DNA of 38,696 nucleotides from Acetobacter musti. Its GTDB lineage: Bacteria; Pseudomonadota; Alphaproteobacteria; Acetobacterales; Acetobacteraceae. Within the stretch, counting starts at the first letter, position 1. Each line of letters starts with the position of its first letter. The stretch lies in assembly GCF_011516835.1 (NCBI RefSeq), contig NZ_WOTB01000033.1, positions 1 through 38,696 on the forward strand. The letters run 5' to 3'. The translations under genes were made by a program, and so were the position numbers. Under the pieces are notes generated by a model, which was not told the DNA's origin, did no database searches, and saw nothing but the letters and a program-made list of their open reading frames with translations. Below are positions 1-6,984 of this stretch, piece by piece.

Positions 1-109
1 ACTCTGTCTGCATCGGGTTCGTTTATTGCTTATGAAAAATTCTTTTGTGCAAAACAGACTTTTTCATAATCTAACCCGATGTACAACCCTTCTGTGAGAT
101 TTCCGCGTC
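1..109 (-). mobile_element. IS1380-family end (upstream part of a copy running out of the window)
   Basis: The first ~109 bases are the near-perfect reverse complement of 38427-38535, with a few mismatches and a small indel near 20-30. They comprise the terminal region and leader of an IS1380-type element. The transposase start codon lies at 13-11 on the minus strand, so only about four codons are inside the window. The outer IS boundary near 101-109 is approximate, because both copies share sequence there and no target duplication could be tested. Confidence 0.8.
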
Positions 110-150
110 GATCCCTCCAAGTCTCAGGGGCATCAGACTTCTGACGTGAT

Positions 151-251
151 ACACTATGGGCAATAGTGTAACAGGACGGGCCTGAAACCGGCCGGCCTGT
201 CCCGCGATTGCAGCGGTTTTCCTGTCCGGGGCGGGGGAGATGTGTTACACT
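151..251. promoter_or_regulatory. Paired inverted-repeat sites ahead of the WGR/recombinase operon
   Basis: A perfect 7-bp inverted repeat with a 5-base loop (arms 151-157 and 163-169) is followed by agtgtaaca at 165-173. The reverse complement of that nonamer, tgttacact, recurs at 243-251, just before the WGR start at 264. Two copies of a GTTACACT-type site flanking the likely promoter suggest a repressor operator. The binding protein is unknown. Confidence 0.45.
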
Positions 252-263
252 TTTCAGGACATC

Positions 264-560
264 ATGCCCAGACCTGCCCCGAAGGCCCCTGTCCGGCCAC
301 CTTGCCAGCTGTCGCTGTTTCCCGAAACGGCGGCGCTGGTGCGCGTGGACCCGGCCGCCAACTGCTGGCGCTTCTACCATCTGTCGCTGCAGCCTGACCT
401 GTTCGGCGGAACCGCCCTGGTGCGGCAGTGGGGGCGGATCGGGACGGCTGGCCGGCAGGTCTGCGAACTGCATCATGATGCCGGGCAGGCGCTCGACGCC
501 CTCGTCCGCCAGCTCCGGGCCAAGCGCCGGCGGGGCTACCGCGACAGGCCGGCCGGATGA
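264..560 (+). CDS. WGR-domain protein
   Basis: A 98-residue protein made almost entirely of a WGR domain, recognisable by the stretch WRFYHLSLQPDLFGG followed by LVRQWGRIGTAGR (about residues 33-62). WGR domains are found in PARP enzymes and as stand-alone bacterial proteins and are thought to bind nucleic acid. The ATG at 264 is chosen over an in-frame upstream codon at 240 because cagga lies just before it and the upstream residues do not look native. It overlaps the next gene by 4 bases (ATGA), so the WGR protein and the recombinase are probably translated as a pair. WGR-plus-integrase pairs occur on alphaproteobacterial plasmids; a role in recombination is inferred. Confidence 0.75.
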   Translation: MPRPAPKAPVRPPCQLSLFPETAALVRVDPAANCWRFYHLSLQPDLFGGTALVRQWGRIGTAGRQVCELHHDAGQALDALVRQLRAKRRRGYRDRPAG

Positions 561-1192
561 GCGGCCCCCCAAAACCGGGACAGCGGACGACCCCGGCAGG
601 CGCCCCCGGCGGGATGCAGCTGTTCGACCGCGACGGGAGCCGCAAATACCTCACGGTTGCCGAGCGGGCGCGGTTCCTGCGTGCGGCCGAGCAGGCGCCG
701 CGCGAGGCCCGCACGCTGTGCATGACCCTGGCCTGGTCGGGCTGCCGCCTGTCCGAGGCCCTCGCCCTCACGGCGGACCGGGTGGACCTGGCCGGCGGCG
801 TGCTGGTGTTCGCCACGCTCAAGAAGCGCCAGGACGGGATCTATCGCGCCGTGCCGGTGCCCCCCTCCCTGCTCGAGGCCCTGGACCTGGTACATGGCAT
901 CCGCGAGGCCCAGCGCCGGCGGGGCCGTGGAGCGGCCGCCCGGCTGTGGCCCTGGTCCCGCATGACCGGTTGGCGGGCGGTGCATGCGGTCATGGCCGCC
1001 GCCGGCCTGTCCGGCCCGGCCGCGTCCCCCAAGGGCCTGCGCCATGCCTTCGGCGTCGCCGCCGTCTCCAGCGGCATCCCCCTCAACATGGTGCAGAAAT
1101 GGCTCGGCCACGCCCAGCTCTCCACCACCGCCATCTACGCCGATGCCGTCGGCGCCGAGGAGCAGGATATCGCACGGAAAATGTGGGGGTAA
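557..1192 (+). CDS. Tyrosine recombinase / integrase
   Basis: A 211-residue site-specific recombinase of the phage-integrase fold. The catalytic series is visible: Arg in SGCRLSEAL (about residue 73), a KGLRH box where many relatives have HxLRH, LGH in KWLGHAQLSTT, and the nucleophile Tyr in TAIYAD near residue 194. The N-terminal SAM-like DNA-binding region is short compared with XerC/D (about 300 residues), so this is a compact recombinase. Plausible roles are resolution of plasmid multimers or cassette integration. It is translationally coupled to the WGR protein by a 4-base overlap. The Lys in box II instead of His is allowed in the family and does not imply inactivity. Confidence 0.85.
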   Translation: MSGPPKPGQRTTPAGAPGGMQLFDRDGSRKYLTVAERARFLRAAEQAPREARTLCMTLAWSGCRLSEALALTADRVDLAGGVLVFATLKKRQDGIYRAVPVPPSLLEALDLVHGIREAQRRRGRGAAARLWPWSRMTGWRAVHAVMAAAGLSGPAASPKGLRHAFGVAAVSSGIPLNMVQKWLGHAQLSTTAIYADAVGAEEQDIARKMWG

Positions 1193-1237
1193 TGCATTTT
1201 GCGAAAGGGAAATCACAACAAGCGTATAAGCACCGAC

Positions 1238-1492
1238 ATGTCGACTGATATGGTCCGCTGGACGGTTTCGGTCTCCCGCGAAACCGATATCGCCGTACGT
1301 GGTTTCCTGGTGCAGCAAGGCATGAAGAAAGGCGACCTGTCGCGCTTCATCGAGGAGGCGGTGCGCTGGCGTGTGTTCGACAGGACGATGGCGGAAGCCC
1401 GGAGTGGGTTCGCAGATATGGAGCCGGACGCGCTGGAGGACCTGATCGGTGAGGCCGTGACCGCCACGCTGGCAACAGACAAGTCCAGCTAA
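1238..1492 (+). CDS. Ribbon-helix-helix antitoxin-like protein
   Basis: An 84-residue protein with the beta strand RWTVSVSRETD followed by two helices (GMKKGDLSRFIEEAVRWRV), a CopG/RHH-type fold. The start ATG at 1238 puts the strand near the N-terminus, as expected; an in-frame start at 1199 would add 13 unlikely residues. The stop is 3 bases before the GTG of a PIN-family protein, the standard antitoxin-then-toxin order. It would neutralise the PIN protein and repress the operon; both roles are inferred from family and order. Confidence 0.7.
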   Translation: MSTDMVRWTVSVSRETDIAVRGFLVQQGMKKGDLSRFIEEAVRWRVFDRTMAEARSGFADMEPDALEDLIGEAVTATLATDKSS

Positions 1493-1495
1493 AGC

Positions 1496-1915
1496 GTGCG
1501 TCTGGCCACCAAGACCAATCTTCTCATCAGTGCCCTGCTTTTTAAAAAATCCCTGCCAGCGTATCTGCTCGGGCTATGGCAGGCAGGACAATGCGAGTTA
1601 CTGACTTCGACCGAACAGCTAGATGAGTTGCGGCGCGTGACCCGGTATCCCAAGATCCGTTCCCGTCTGCCGCCCACCCTCGCCGGCCGTCTGGTCAATG
1701 AAGTCCGGGATTTAGCTGTTCTCATTGTAGATCTTCCTGCTGTGGCAGCCCCTCCGGATCCGGATGACGATTATCTTTTGGCGATGGCATCTGCTGGGAA
1801 AGCCGATTTTTTGTTAACGGGCGACAAGCGCGATATTCTGGACCTGCGGGTCTATGATGGTGTGAAGATCATCACAGTAAGAGCATTTCTGGTCATGCAG
1901 GGGATCATGCCGTGA
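1496..1915 (+). CDS. PIN-domain toxin-like protein (COG1569 type) with altered first acidic motif
   Basis: A 139-residue putative toxin-antitoxin toxin of the PIN family (COG1569/TIGR00305 type), starting at GTG 1496. The C-terminal signature PDPDDDYLLAMASAGKADFLLTGD matches the family. The N-terminal motif, normally VLDTNVLVSALL, reads ATKTNLLISALL here, so the first metal-binding Asp is Lys. PIN RNases coordinate Mg/Mn with three or four acidic residues, so loss of the first would be expected to cripple nuclease activity. The gene is otherwise intact and follows its RHH partner by 3 bases. It may be an inactivated toxin kept for regulation, or it may be decaying. Confidence 0.72.
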   Translation: MRLATKTNLLISALLFKKSLPAYLLGLWQAGQCELLTSTEQLDELRRVTRYPKIRSRLPPTLAGRLVNEVRDLAVLIVDLPAVAAPPDPDDDYLLAMASAGKADFLLTGDKRDILDLRVYDGVKIITVRAFLVMQGIMP

Positions 1916-1973
1916 GTGAGGCTGATGGTTCTATCCCAGCAGAAGCCGAGTGCATTAGGATGCGATATAAATT

Positions 1974-2059
1974 CTAAGCGAATATGCAACTAAGCGACTA
2001 TGCGATTAAAGTTGTTTGCTATTAAACGAATAAGCTATATAAAAAGCATAGTCGCTTAG
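1974..2059. promoter_or_regulatory. Repeated 14-bp sites upstream of parA (operator/partition candidate)
   Basis: ctaagcgaatatgc at 1974-1987 and ctaagcgactatgc at 1990-2003 lie in direct orientation 16 bp apart. An exact inverted copy, gcatagtcgcttag, is at 2046-2059, abutting the parA leader (aggaga, ATG at 2071). The region is AT-rich. Related copies also occur inside the 3' end of parA (2675-2696). This arrangement fits autoregulation by the ParA/RHH pair and possibly a centromere. Confidence 0.6.
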
Positions 2060-2070
2060 TAGGAGACATC

Positions 2071-2724
2071 ATGCAGACTTGGGCCGTGATTGCGCAGAAA
2101 GGTGGGCAGTCGAAAACGACGATTGCAACGGCTTTTGCTGTCGAAGCCGCCAGTGAAGGCGCAGCGGTTGTGATTCTTGATGCTGACGATCGGCAAGGAT
2201 CAGCTCTCTATTGGTCTGAGAGACGAGAGGCTGATGACGTAATGGTGAAAGATAGCAGTGTTGCAGGATTGCCTTTGCATGTTTCGCGAGGACGTAAGAG
2301 TGGAAAGCTGGATCTCATCATCATTGATACGCCAGCAAACTCAAAAGACATTGCTATGTTGGCGGCAGAACAAGCTGACTTTGTAGTGATCCCAGTCGCT
2401 CCGCGTGGGTTGGATGTTCATTCTGTGCTGCAAACCATAAAGCAGGTTCAGCAAGCAGGAACACCTTTTGCTGTGATCCTCACCCAGGTTCCTTACCAAG
2501 GTTCAGAAGGGAAAGATGCTCGAGCGGGCTTCATCGCTAAAGGCGTCACTATGTTCGATACAGAACTTCATTTTCGTAAGGATTTTTATAGAGCAACACC
2601 GATTGGGAAAACTGCTGCCGAATTGGATCCAGATGGTAAGGCCGCAGCTGAACTACGCTCTGCTTATGCTGAGGCTAAGCGACTAAGCGGTTATGCGAAT
2701 AAACCATTAAGCGAGATAGTATGA
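2071..2724 (+). CDS. parA: ParA-family partition ATPase
   Basis: A 217-residue P-loop ATPase. The deviant Walker A motif is QKGGQSKTT (residues 9-17, keeping both Lys of KGGxxKT), the Walker A' Asp lies in VILDADDRQGSA, and Walker B is in LIIIDTPAN. The length and the lack of an N-terminal helix-turn-helix point to the small type Ib/ParA-ParF class. It would form ATP-dependent assemblies that segregate the plasmid with a small DNA-binding partner. SD aggaga lies 6 bases before ATG 2071. It overlaps the downstream RHH gene by 4 bases, and the same operon continues to repA. Confidence 0.9.
   Translation: MQTWAVIAQKGGQSKTTIATAFAVEAASEGAAVVILDADDRQGSALYWSERREADDVMVKDSSVAGLPLHVSRGRKSGKLDLIIIDTPANSKDIAMLAAEQADFVVIPVAPRGLDVHSVLQTIKQVQQAGTPFAVILTQVPYQGSEGKDARAGFIAKGVTMFDTELHFRKDFYRATPIGKTAAELDPDGKAAAELRSAYAEAKRLSGYANKPLSEIV
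2675..2714. repeat. Extra copies of the parA upstream motif inside the parA 3' end
   Basis: ctaagcga (2675-2682), ctaagcggttatgc (2683-2696, 12/14 match to the upstream site) and ttaagcga (2707-2714) repeat the motif seen at 1974-2059. Here it lies within coding sequence at the parA/RHH junction. A protein-binding array would therefore bracket parA. Confidence 0.5.
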
Positions 2725-3041
2725 TGGTGAAACCCAAGAAAGCATCGGCATTAGCCGGCATTTTTGAGGAAGAAAGTGCCCCTGTATCTCCGACGGTTGT
2801 AGTGGAAAATGTGCCTAAAGAGGCTACTACCCGATCACGTCTTGATGGGAACGCACCTTCGCCACGCAAGAAAAATAGTCATCCTGGAAAAAAACCGGTT
2901 TTGATCCATATCCCAGAGGATATGCACCGTACACTCCGTCAGTTGAGTGTAGAGGAAGGTGGAGAACCTTTGACGGTCATTACCGAGCGTTTATTGCGCC
3001 AATATCTGGTGCAGCGAGGGCACACTAGGTTTGCACCATGA
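2721..3041 (+). CDS. Small DNA-binding partition partner (ParG/RHH-like)
   Basis: A 106-residue protein with a basic, probably disordered N-terminal half (Lys/Arg/Pro-rich to residue ~60). This is followed by VLIHIPEDMHRTLRQLSVEEG and EPLTVITERLLRQYL, a strand-helix-helix pattern of RHH proteins. Disordered arm plus C-terminal RHH is the ParG/ParB2 architecture paired with ParF-like ATPases. It starts in a 4-base overlap with parA and ends in a 4-base overlap with repA. It probably binds the ctaagcga repeats around parA (inference). Confidence 0.7.
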   Translation: MMVKPKKASALAGIFEEESAPVSPTVVVENVPKEATTRSRLDGNAPSPRKKNSHPGKKPVLIHIPEDMHRTLRQLSVEEGGEPLTVITERLLRQYLVQRGHTRFAP

Positions 3042-3988
3042 GTAAACGGCGTGATCCGAACCCCGAGTTCGACTTTTTTATTCCGTTAATGAATGATCTT
3101 CCGTTGAAAGATCAGCGGGAAGTGATGGAGCGGCCATTTTTCTCACTTCAGAAACGTAAACGTCTTAAGCCAATTGAATATCGCAGTCCAAATGGCGAAG
3201 CATGGGTGAAAGTTGAAGCCATGCCAGCTTATGGCATGGCGACAATATGGGATGCCGACATTCTTGTGTGGGCTGCTTCCGTATTGAATCGGATGAAAGA
3301 GCAGGGGGTCAATGATCTTCCGCGAACGCTTACAACAACAACCTATGATTTGTTGCGCGGCATTCGACGGGGAACAGGAGGACGTGCTTATCAGGAATTG
3401 CAAGCTGCTCTTTCGCGTCTAGAAACAACATCCATCCGTACATCATTACGGGCACCTAAGCGCCGTAATGAGGCTCAGTTTGGATGGCTGGATGGATGGA
3501 CGCTGGAAGTAGATCCAGACACAGATCAGCCGCGTGGAATGACGATCACCCTATCAAACTGGGTTTATGAAGGCATTGTAAGTGAGCGATCCTTGCTGAC
3601 AATGCATCAGGATTATTTTCTTTTATCTGGTGGATTAGAGCGGGCCCTCTATCGGATCGCACGTAAACATGCTGGTCAGCAGAGAGGTGGGTGGATATGC
3701 CGTGTCGAGGTGCTGCATGAAAAAACAGGTAGCGATGCGCAGCCTAAAGAATTTAATCGTATGCTGCGGAAGATCATCGAAGCAGACCAACTTCCTGATT
3801 ACACTATGTCGTTGACTCAGACTGTTGAAGGTACACCGGCAGTGATGTTTCAGTTGCGAGGTATTGAGGCAGCGACTGAGCTGCATAGGAAGCTCGAAAA
3901 AGAAAGAGAGCGCGTAGAAGCAGATCGTCGGCGTGCTGAAGAGGTGGATGGGTTGATGGATCGTTTGTCACGAGGGCGGCCTCGTTAA
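3038..3988 (+). CDS. repA: Plasmid replication initiator RepA
   Basis: A 316-residue initiator of the RPA family (Pfam RPA/RepA of alphaproteobacterial plasmids). Recognisable segments are EFDFFIPLMNDLPLKDQ near the N-terminus, ATIWDADILVWAASVLN (about 70-86), TTTTYDLLRGIRRGTGG (about 104-120) and LSGGLERALYRIARKHAG (about 201-218). The last ~40 residues are a charged helix rich in Glu and Arg. It would bind the iterons immediately downstream and open the origin. It overlaps the RHH gene by 4 bases, so partition and replication genes form one operon. Base composition is clearly more AT-rich than the flanking transfer genes. Confidence 0.88.
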   Translation: MSKRRDPNPEFDFFIPLMNDLPLKDQREVMERPFFSLQKRKRLKPIEYRSPNGEAWVKVEAMPAYGMATIWDADILVWAASVLNRMKEQGVNDLPRTLTTTTYDLLRGIRRGTGGRAYQELQAALSRLETTSIRTSLRAPKRRNEAQFGWLDGWTLEVDPDTDQPRGMTITLSNWVYEGIVSERSLLTMHQDYFLLSGGLERALYRIARKHAGQQRGGWICRVEVLHEKTGSDAQPKEFNRMLRKIIEADQLPDYTMSLTQTVEGTPAVMFQLRGIEAATELHRKLEKERERVEADRRRAEEVDGLMDRLSRGRPR

Positions 3989-3991
3989 ACT

Positions 3992-4295
3992 ATCGTGGTT
4001 TCACCCACCCAATGAGTTCTCTCTGTAGTCAAAATGAGAGTTACTACGACTCGAAACCACTCAAGCTATAGGGAATGCTGCGTTTTCCTGTGGATAAGTA
4101 TGGTCAACTGTCGTGGTTTCACCCACCCAAGCATCGTGGTTTCACCCACCCAAGCATCGTGGTTTCACCCACCCAAACACGTGGTTTCACCCACCACCCA
4201 TAACCGTAACAGACTGTTATCAATCGTTTTTTCATAGGTTTTTTAGTGCTTAACTCTCTTAACTATATATTTTAACAAAATTCTTAACAAAAAAG
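3992..4295. other. Plasmid replication origin (oriV)
   Basis: Downstream of repA lie one isolated iteron (3992-4012), a perfect DnaA box tgtggataa (4089-4097, reverse of TTATCCACA), four further iterons (4111-4196), and an AT-rich stretch with repeated ttaac (about 4227-4290) that would suit the DNA-unwinding element. This is the standard order for an iteron-controlled origin. No protein gene is supported here. Confidence 0.85.
4111..4196 (+). repeat. Iteron array for RepA
   Basis: Four copies of tcgtggtttcacccaccca begin at 4111, 4134, 4157 and about 4179. The period is 23, 23 and 22 bp, i.e. about two helical turns. The last copy is shortened (ends caccacc). A fifth copy lies 100 bp upstream at 3992. 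Spacing and position next to repA identify them as iterons, not a CRISPR array. Confidence 0.88.
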
Positions 4296-4330
4296 GCACC
4301 GCCTCTTGGGAGCTACGCCCCCGCCGGCTC

Positions 4331-4515
4331 GCGGCCTACGGCCGCCCCGATCGCGCTTCGCGCGATCTCCCACCCGGCATCCCCCTGCTCGCCCTTTCAG
4401 GGCTGCGCTAAACAGACGCGCCTACGGCGCGAAATCATAATCTGACGATGCGTTCCCACATCGTCCCTCTACCAGTACCTTCCCCTCCCGCGTCGGCGCC
4501 TTCAGCGCCCTACGG
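4331..4515. repeat. Cluster of short perfect hairpins
   Basis: Small palindromes with mostly three-base loops follow one another: 4331-4345 (6-bp arms, loop tac), 4349-4367 (8-bp arms, loop ttc), 4391-4403 (5-bp arms, loop ttc), 4417-4431 (6-bp arms, loop tac), and another near 4495-4510. Composition flips from AT-rich to GC-rich at about 4295. The function is unknown; a single-strand initiation or structural element next to oriV is possible. Confidence 0.5.
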
Positions 4516-4860
4516 GGCTCCCGCTCCGCGCTCGCCCGACGCCTGCAACACCAGAAGAACCGGGCAAGACCGTAATCTGCTCAAGACGCACCGGTGTTCA
4601 GGCGATCATTCAGCAGCTCACGTGTCGCAGCATGCCCATCAGACACCATAGGGTGGCCGTACAGGCATTACCGCGTGTGGTGGCTAGTTTGTAGGCGGTA
4701 ACGGGGATTGCGCTTTGTGCGGCCTCTCAGGGCGCTCTGCTGGCCTTGCCGGGGATTGATAGGCTGGCCATTTCCTGTTCGTCCGTCCAGATATCCTCCT
4801 CCTGACTTTCAGCGGGATGGTTCTGATTGAAAAACCCAAGCGTTAGGGATATGGTGCATT
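4516..4860. other. Intergenic stretch without a supported gene
   Basis: No protein with a convincing start, ribosome site and composition is seen on either strand, and no RNA gene is recognised. The end of the stretch (about 4790-4860) presumably holds the promoter for the DUF4160/DUF2442 locus. Confidence 0.4.
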
Positions 4861-5098
4861 ATGCCGACGCTTCTACGCATCAATGGATTTCGTGTCGTGA
4901 TTTACACGGCAGATCATGTGCCCAATGCACGTTCACGTCATAAGCGCGGATGGAGAAGCGGTGATTGAAATTGGCAGGAAAGCCCGCCTGATACGGGCAG
5001 GTGGCATGAAGGATAAGGCTATACAGGAAGCCCTTGTCATCGTGCAGGACCACGCTGAGATGCCGGCGGAAGCATGGGAGAAGATACATGGCGAATAA
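4861..5098 (+). pseudogene. DUF4160-type protein, split by a frameshift
   Basis: Reading from ATG 4861 gives MPTLLRINGFRVVIYTADHV, the typical DUF4160 N-terminus. The conserved continuation MHVHVISADGEAVIEIG is in another frame from about 4916 and runs to the stop at 5098. The total is 238 nt, one base more than a multiple of three, so a single +1 change at about 4916-4925 splits the gene. Intact family members are about 80 residues, which matches the sum of both parts. DUF4160 genes commonly sit just upstream of DUF2442 genes, as here, and the pair is suspected to be toxin-antitoxin-like. The shift could be a real mutation or a read error. Confidence 0.7.
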
Positions 5099-5495
5099 CG
5101 TGAACTATCAGGCTGCTCGTGAAGCAGACGCGCTTCATAGAGCGACAGTTCCTCATGCGGTCTCCGCACGGTTGATCCGTGCGCGCCGCGCTCTTCATGT
5201 CACGCTCTCCAACGGTGTTGAAATGAGCGTACCGGTGGATCTGTTACAGGATTTGCAGGGCGCTTCCCTGAATGATCTGGCTGAGATCGAGATTACCCCG
5301 CTGGGTAATGGCCTTCACTGGCCCCGTCTTGATGCTGATGTCCTGGTCGAAGGTCTGATCCACGGTATCTACGGTTCCCGAAGCTGGATGGCGGCACAGA
5401 TGGGACGTGTGGGCGGATCATCCGCCAGCCAGGCAAAGGTGGCGGCTGCACGCCGGAATGGTGCGAAAGGCGGTCGGCCCAGAAACGTCGCGTAA
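5088..5495 (+). CDS. DUF2442-domain protein
   Basis: A 135-residue protein. Residues about 22-85 carry the DUF2442 pattern (ARRALHVTLSNGVEMSVPVD, then EIEITPLGNGLHWPRLDADV), and a basic Ala/Arg/Gly-rich tail follows (KVAAARRNGAKGGRPRN). ATG 5088 is chosen because it overlaps the 3' end of the DUF4160 reading frame by 11 bases, as in related operons. It probably acts as the partner (antidote or regulator) of the DUF4160 product. The function is not established. Confidence 0.7.
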   Translation: MANNVNYQAAREADALHRATVPHAVSARLIRARRALHVTLSNGVEMSVPVDLLQDLQGASLNDLAEIEITPLGNGLHWPRLDADVLVEGLIHGIYGSRSWMAAQMGRVGGSSASQAKVAAARRNGAKGGRPRNVA

Positions 5496-5561
5496 GAAGG
5501 ACTACTGATCACTGTGAGCTAGACAGGCCGATAAGCATGGTGGTTGCTGAAACCGCAAAAA

Positions 5562-5581
5562 GTTATTACATTGGTAATAAC
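5562..5581. promoter_or_regulatory. Inverted repeat operator ahead of the AbrB/Doc operon
   Basis: gttatta (5562-5568) and taataac (5575-5581) form a perfect 7-bp inverted repeat with a 6-base centre. It sits 16 bases before the antitoxin ATG at 5598, overlapping the likely promoter. AbrB/MazE-type antitoxins typically bind such palindromes to autoregulate. Confidence 0.6.
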
Positions 5582-5597
5582 ATAAAGGGGATTCACT

Positions 5598-5825
5598 ATG
5601 GTCGAGCTGAAAGTGCGAAAATTCGGAAACTCACTCGGGGTAGTACTGCCCAAGGAAGTGATCTCACGGCTGAATACCCAAGACGGTGCGCCCCTGTATC
5701 TGACCGAAGCACCAGACGGCGGATATCGGCTCGTGCCCTATGATCCCGACTTCGAAACAAAAATGGCGAAGGCTGAGGATATTATGCGGCGTTACCGTGA
5801 TACGCTGCATGTTCTGGCCCAATGA
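5598..5825 (+). CDS. AbrB/MazE-family antitoxin
   Basis: A 75-residue swapped-hairpin (SpoVT-AbrB) DNA-binding protein. It opens with the family hallmark VRKFGNSLGVVLPKEVISRL and continues with the LYLTEAPDGGYRLVPYDP strands. SD aaagggg lies before ATG 5598, with a palindrome immediately upstream. It overlaps the Doc toxin by 4 bases. AbrB-like proteins often serve as the antidote of Doc toxins instead of Phd. The C-terminal helix (about 50-75) would be the toxin-binding part. Confidence 0.85.
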   Translation: MVELKVRKFGNSLGVVLPKEVISRLNTQDGAPLYLTEAPDGGYRLVPYDPDFETKMAKAEDIMRRYRDTLHVLAQ

Positions 5826-6217
5826 CAGTCTTCGTCTGGATAGACGAACGCGAAGCCCTGATCCTGCATGATCGGCTGTTGGGGGTGCATGGTGGCGCTT
5901 CCGGCGTACGGGATGCAGGTCTTCTGAAATCCGCGCTTGCCCGGCCACAGCAGCATGCGGCTTATGCGGATCCGCTGGATCCAGTGCATCTGGCGGCCGT
6001 CTATACGGCGGGTATCGTCAAAAACCATCCTTTCATCGACGGGAACAAGCGTACGGGCTTTGTGCTCGGTGTGCTGTTTCTGGAACTGAACGGCTATCGT
6101 TTCACGGCAGCCCAGGAAGATGCTGCGAATGCGGTTCTCGCGCTGGCAGCAGGTCAGATGGACGAACCGGGTTATGCGGCATTCCTGACCGCGAATGTCG
6201 CATCCGAAAGGGTATGA
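5822..6217 (+). CDS. doc: Doc toxin (Fic-fold kinase of EF-Tu)
   Basis: A 131-residue death-on-curing protein with the motif HPFIDGNKRTGF near residues 69-80. In Doc this replaces the canonical Fic HPFxxGNGRxxR, and the Lys marks the kinase-type branch known to phosphorylate EF-Tu and stop translation. The N-terminal helix DEREALILHDRLLGVHGG is also typical. The length matches the family (about 125-130). It is coupled to its AbrB antitoxin through a 4-base overlap and appears intact. It should stabilise the plasmid by killing or arresting cells that lose it. Confidence 0.9.
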   Translation: MTVFVWIDEREALILHDRLLGVHGGASGVRDAGLLKSALARPQQHAAYADPLDPVHLAAVYTAGIVKNHPFIDGNKRTGFVLGVLFLELNGYRFTAAQEDAANAVLALAAGQMDEPGYAAFLTANVASERV

Positions 6218-6340
6218 CGGTAGGCGAAGAACGCGATGGACGTGCTTTTTTCGTTTCCTGAGGTGGTCCTGGCGATATTTGCCTTGATAGACCAGACTAA
6301 TATGACTAAGTCTTTTTGGGTAGACTCAGGGGCTTTCGCT

Positions 6341-6586
6341 ATGCGCACAGTTAACATCCACGAAGCCAAGACCCATCTGTCCCGGCTGATTGACGCGGCC
6401 ATGAAAGGGGAAAGCTTCATCATTGCTAAAGCTGGCCGACCGATGGTGCGGGTCAGCCCGATTACGGATCCTGAAGAGTTACAGCAACGGCGTCTGGGAT
6501 TTCTTGCTGGAAAAATCCGGGTACCCGAGGATTTTGATCGCATGGGACAGGACGACATTGTGTCTCTGTTCGACGGTCAGGTGTGA
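6341..6586 (+). CDS. Phd/YefM-family antitoxin
   Basis: An 81-residue antitoxin. MRTVNIHEAKTHLSRLIDAA is the Phd/YefM N-terminus, and a C-terminal acidic tail (FDRMGQDDIVSLFDGQV) would wrap the PIN toxin. An upstream in-frame codon at 6236 would add 35 hydrophobic residues absent from the family, so ATG 6341 is chosen. Upstream, gactaa is repeated (6295-6300, 6304-6309) within a small inverted repeat (6294-6313) that may be the operator. It overlaps the toxin by 4 bases. Confidence 0.85.
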   Translation: MRTVNIHEAKTHLSRLIDAAMKGESFIIAKAGRPMVRVSPITDPEELQQRRLGFLAGKIRVPEDFDRMGQDDIVSLFDGQV

Positions 6587-6969
6587 GGCTTCTTCTGGAT
6601 ACCCATCTGCTGCTCTGGGCCGCAGGAGAGCCTGATAAACTGTCAGAGCGTGCGAGAACCCTGATGGAAGATCAGAACAATGTTCTGGTCTTCAGCGCTG
6701 CCAGTCTCTGGGAGGTCACCATCAAGGTTGGGCTGGGTCGTGCAGACTTTCAGGTTGATCCCCATCTGTTGCGACGTGGTCTGATCGAAAACGGTTATGA
6801 GGAGTTATCGATCACCAGCCAGCATGCCCTAGCAGTGGGACAGCTGCCAGATGTACATAGGGATCCTTTTGATCGCATACTTGTGGCACAGGCCACGGTG
6901 GAAGGATTGCTTCTGCTGACCCATGATCCGCTGGTAAAGGCTTATTCCGGCCCGATCGAAGCTGTCTGA
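6583..6969 (+). CDS. PIN-domain ribonuclease toxin (VapC-like)
   Basis: A 128-residue PIN toxin starting at GTG 6583. The acidic residues are all present: LLLDTHLLLW (Asp6), SLWEVTIK (Glu at about 44), DPFDRILVAQA (Asp at about 91) and LTHDPLV (Asp at about 111). The LLDTHxLLW form and the DPFDRxLxAQA box mark the subfamily paired with Phd/YefM antitoxins. It probably cleaves tRNA or rRNA to arrest growth. It is intact and translationally coupled with the antitoxin. Confidence 0.88.
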   Translation: MRLLLDTHLLLWAAGEPDKLSERARTLMEDQNNVLVFSAASLWEVTIKVGLGRADFQVDPHLLRRGLIENGYEELSITSQHALAVGQLPDVHRDPFDRILVAQATVEGLLLLTHDPLVKAYSGPIEAV

Positions 6970-6984
6970 AGGAGATCGACCACT

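Noticed and set aside
4111..4196. Regular repeats that could be taken for a CRISPR array
   Set aside because: The period is 22-23 bp with almost no spacer between copies, and they adjoin repA and a DnaA box; they are iterons.
4448..4651. 67-codon frame in the GC-rich hairpin region
   Set aside because: No ribosome site, Pro/Ser/Ala-rich composition from GC bias and no recognisable domain.
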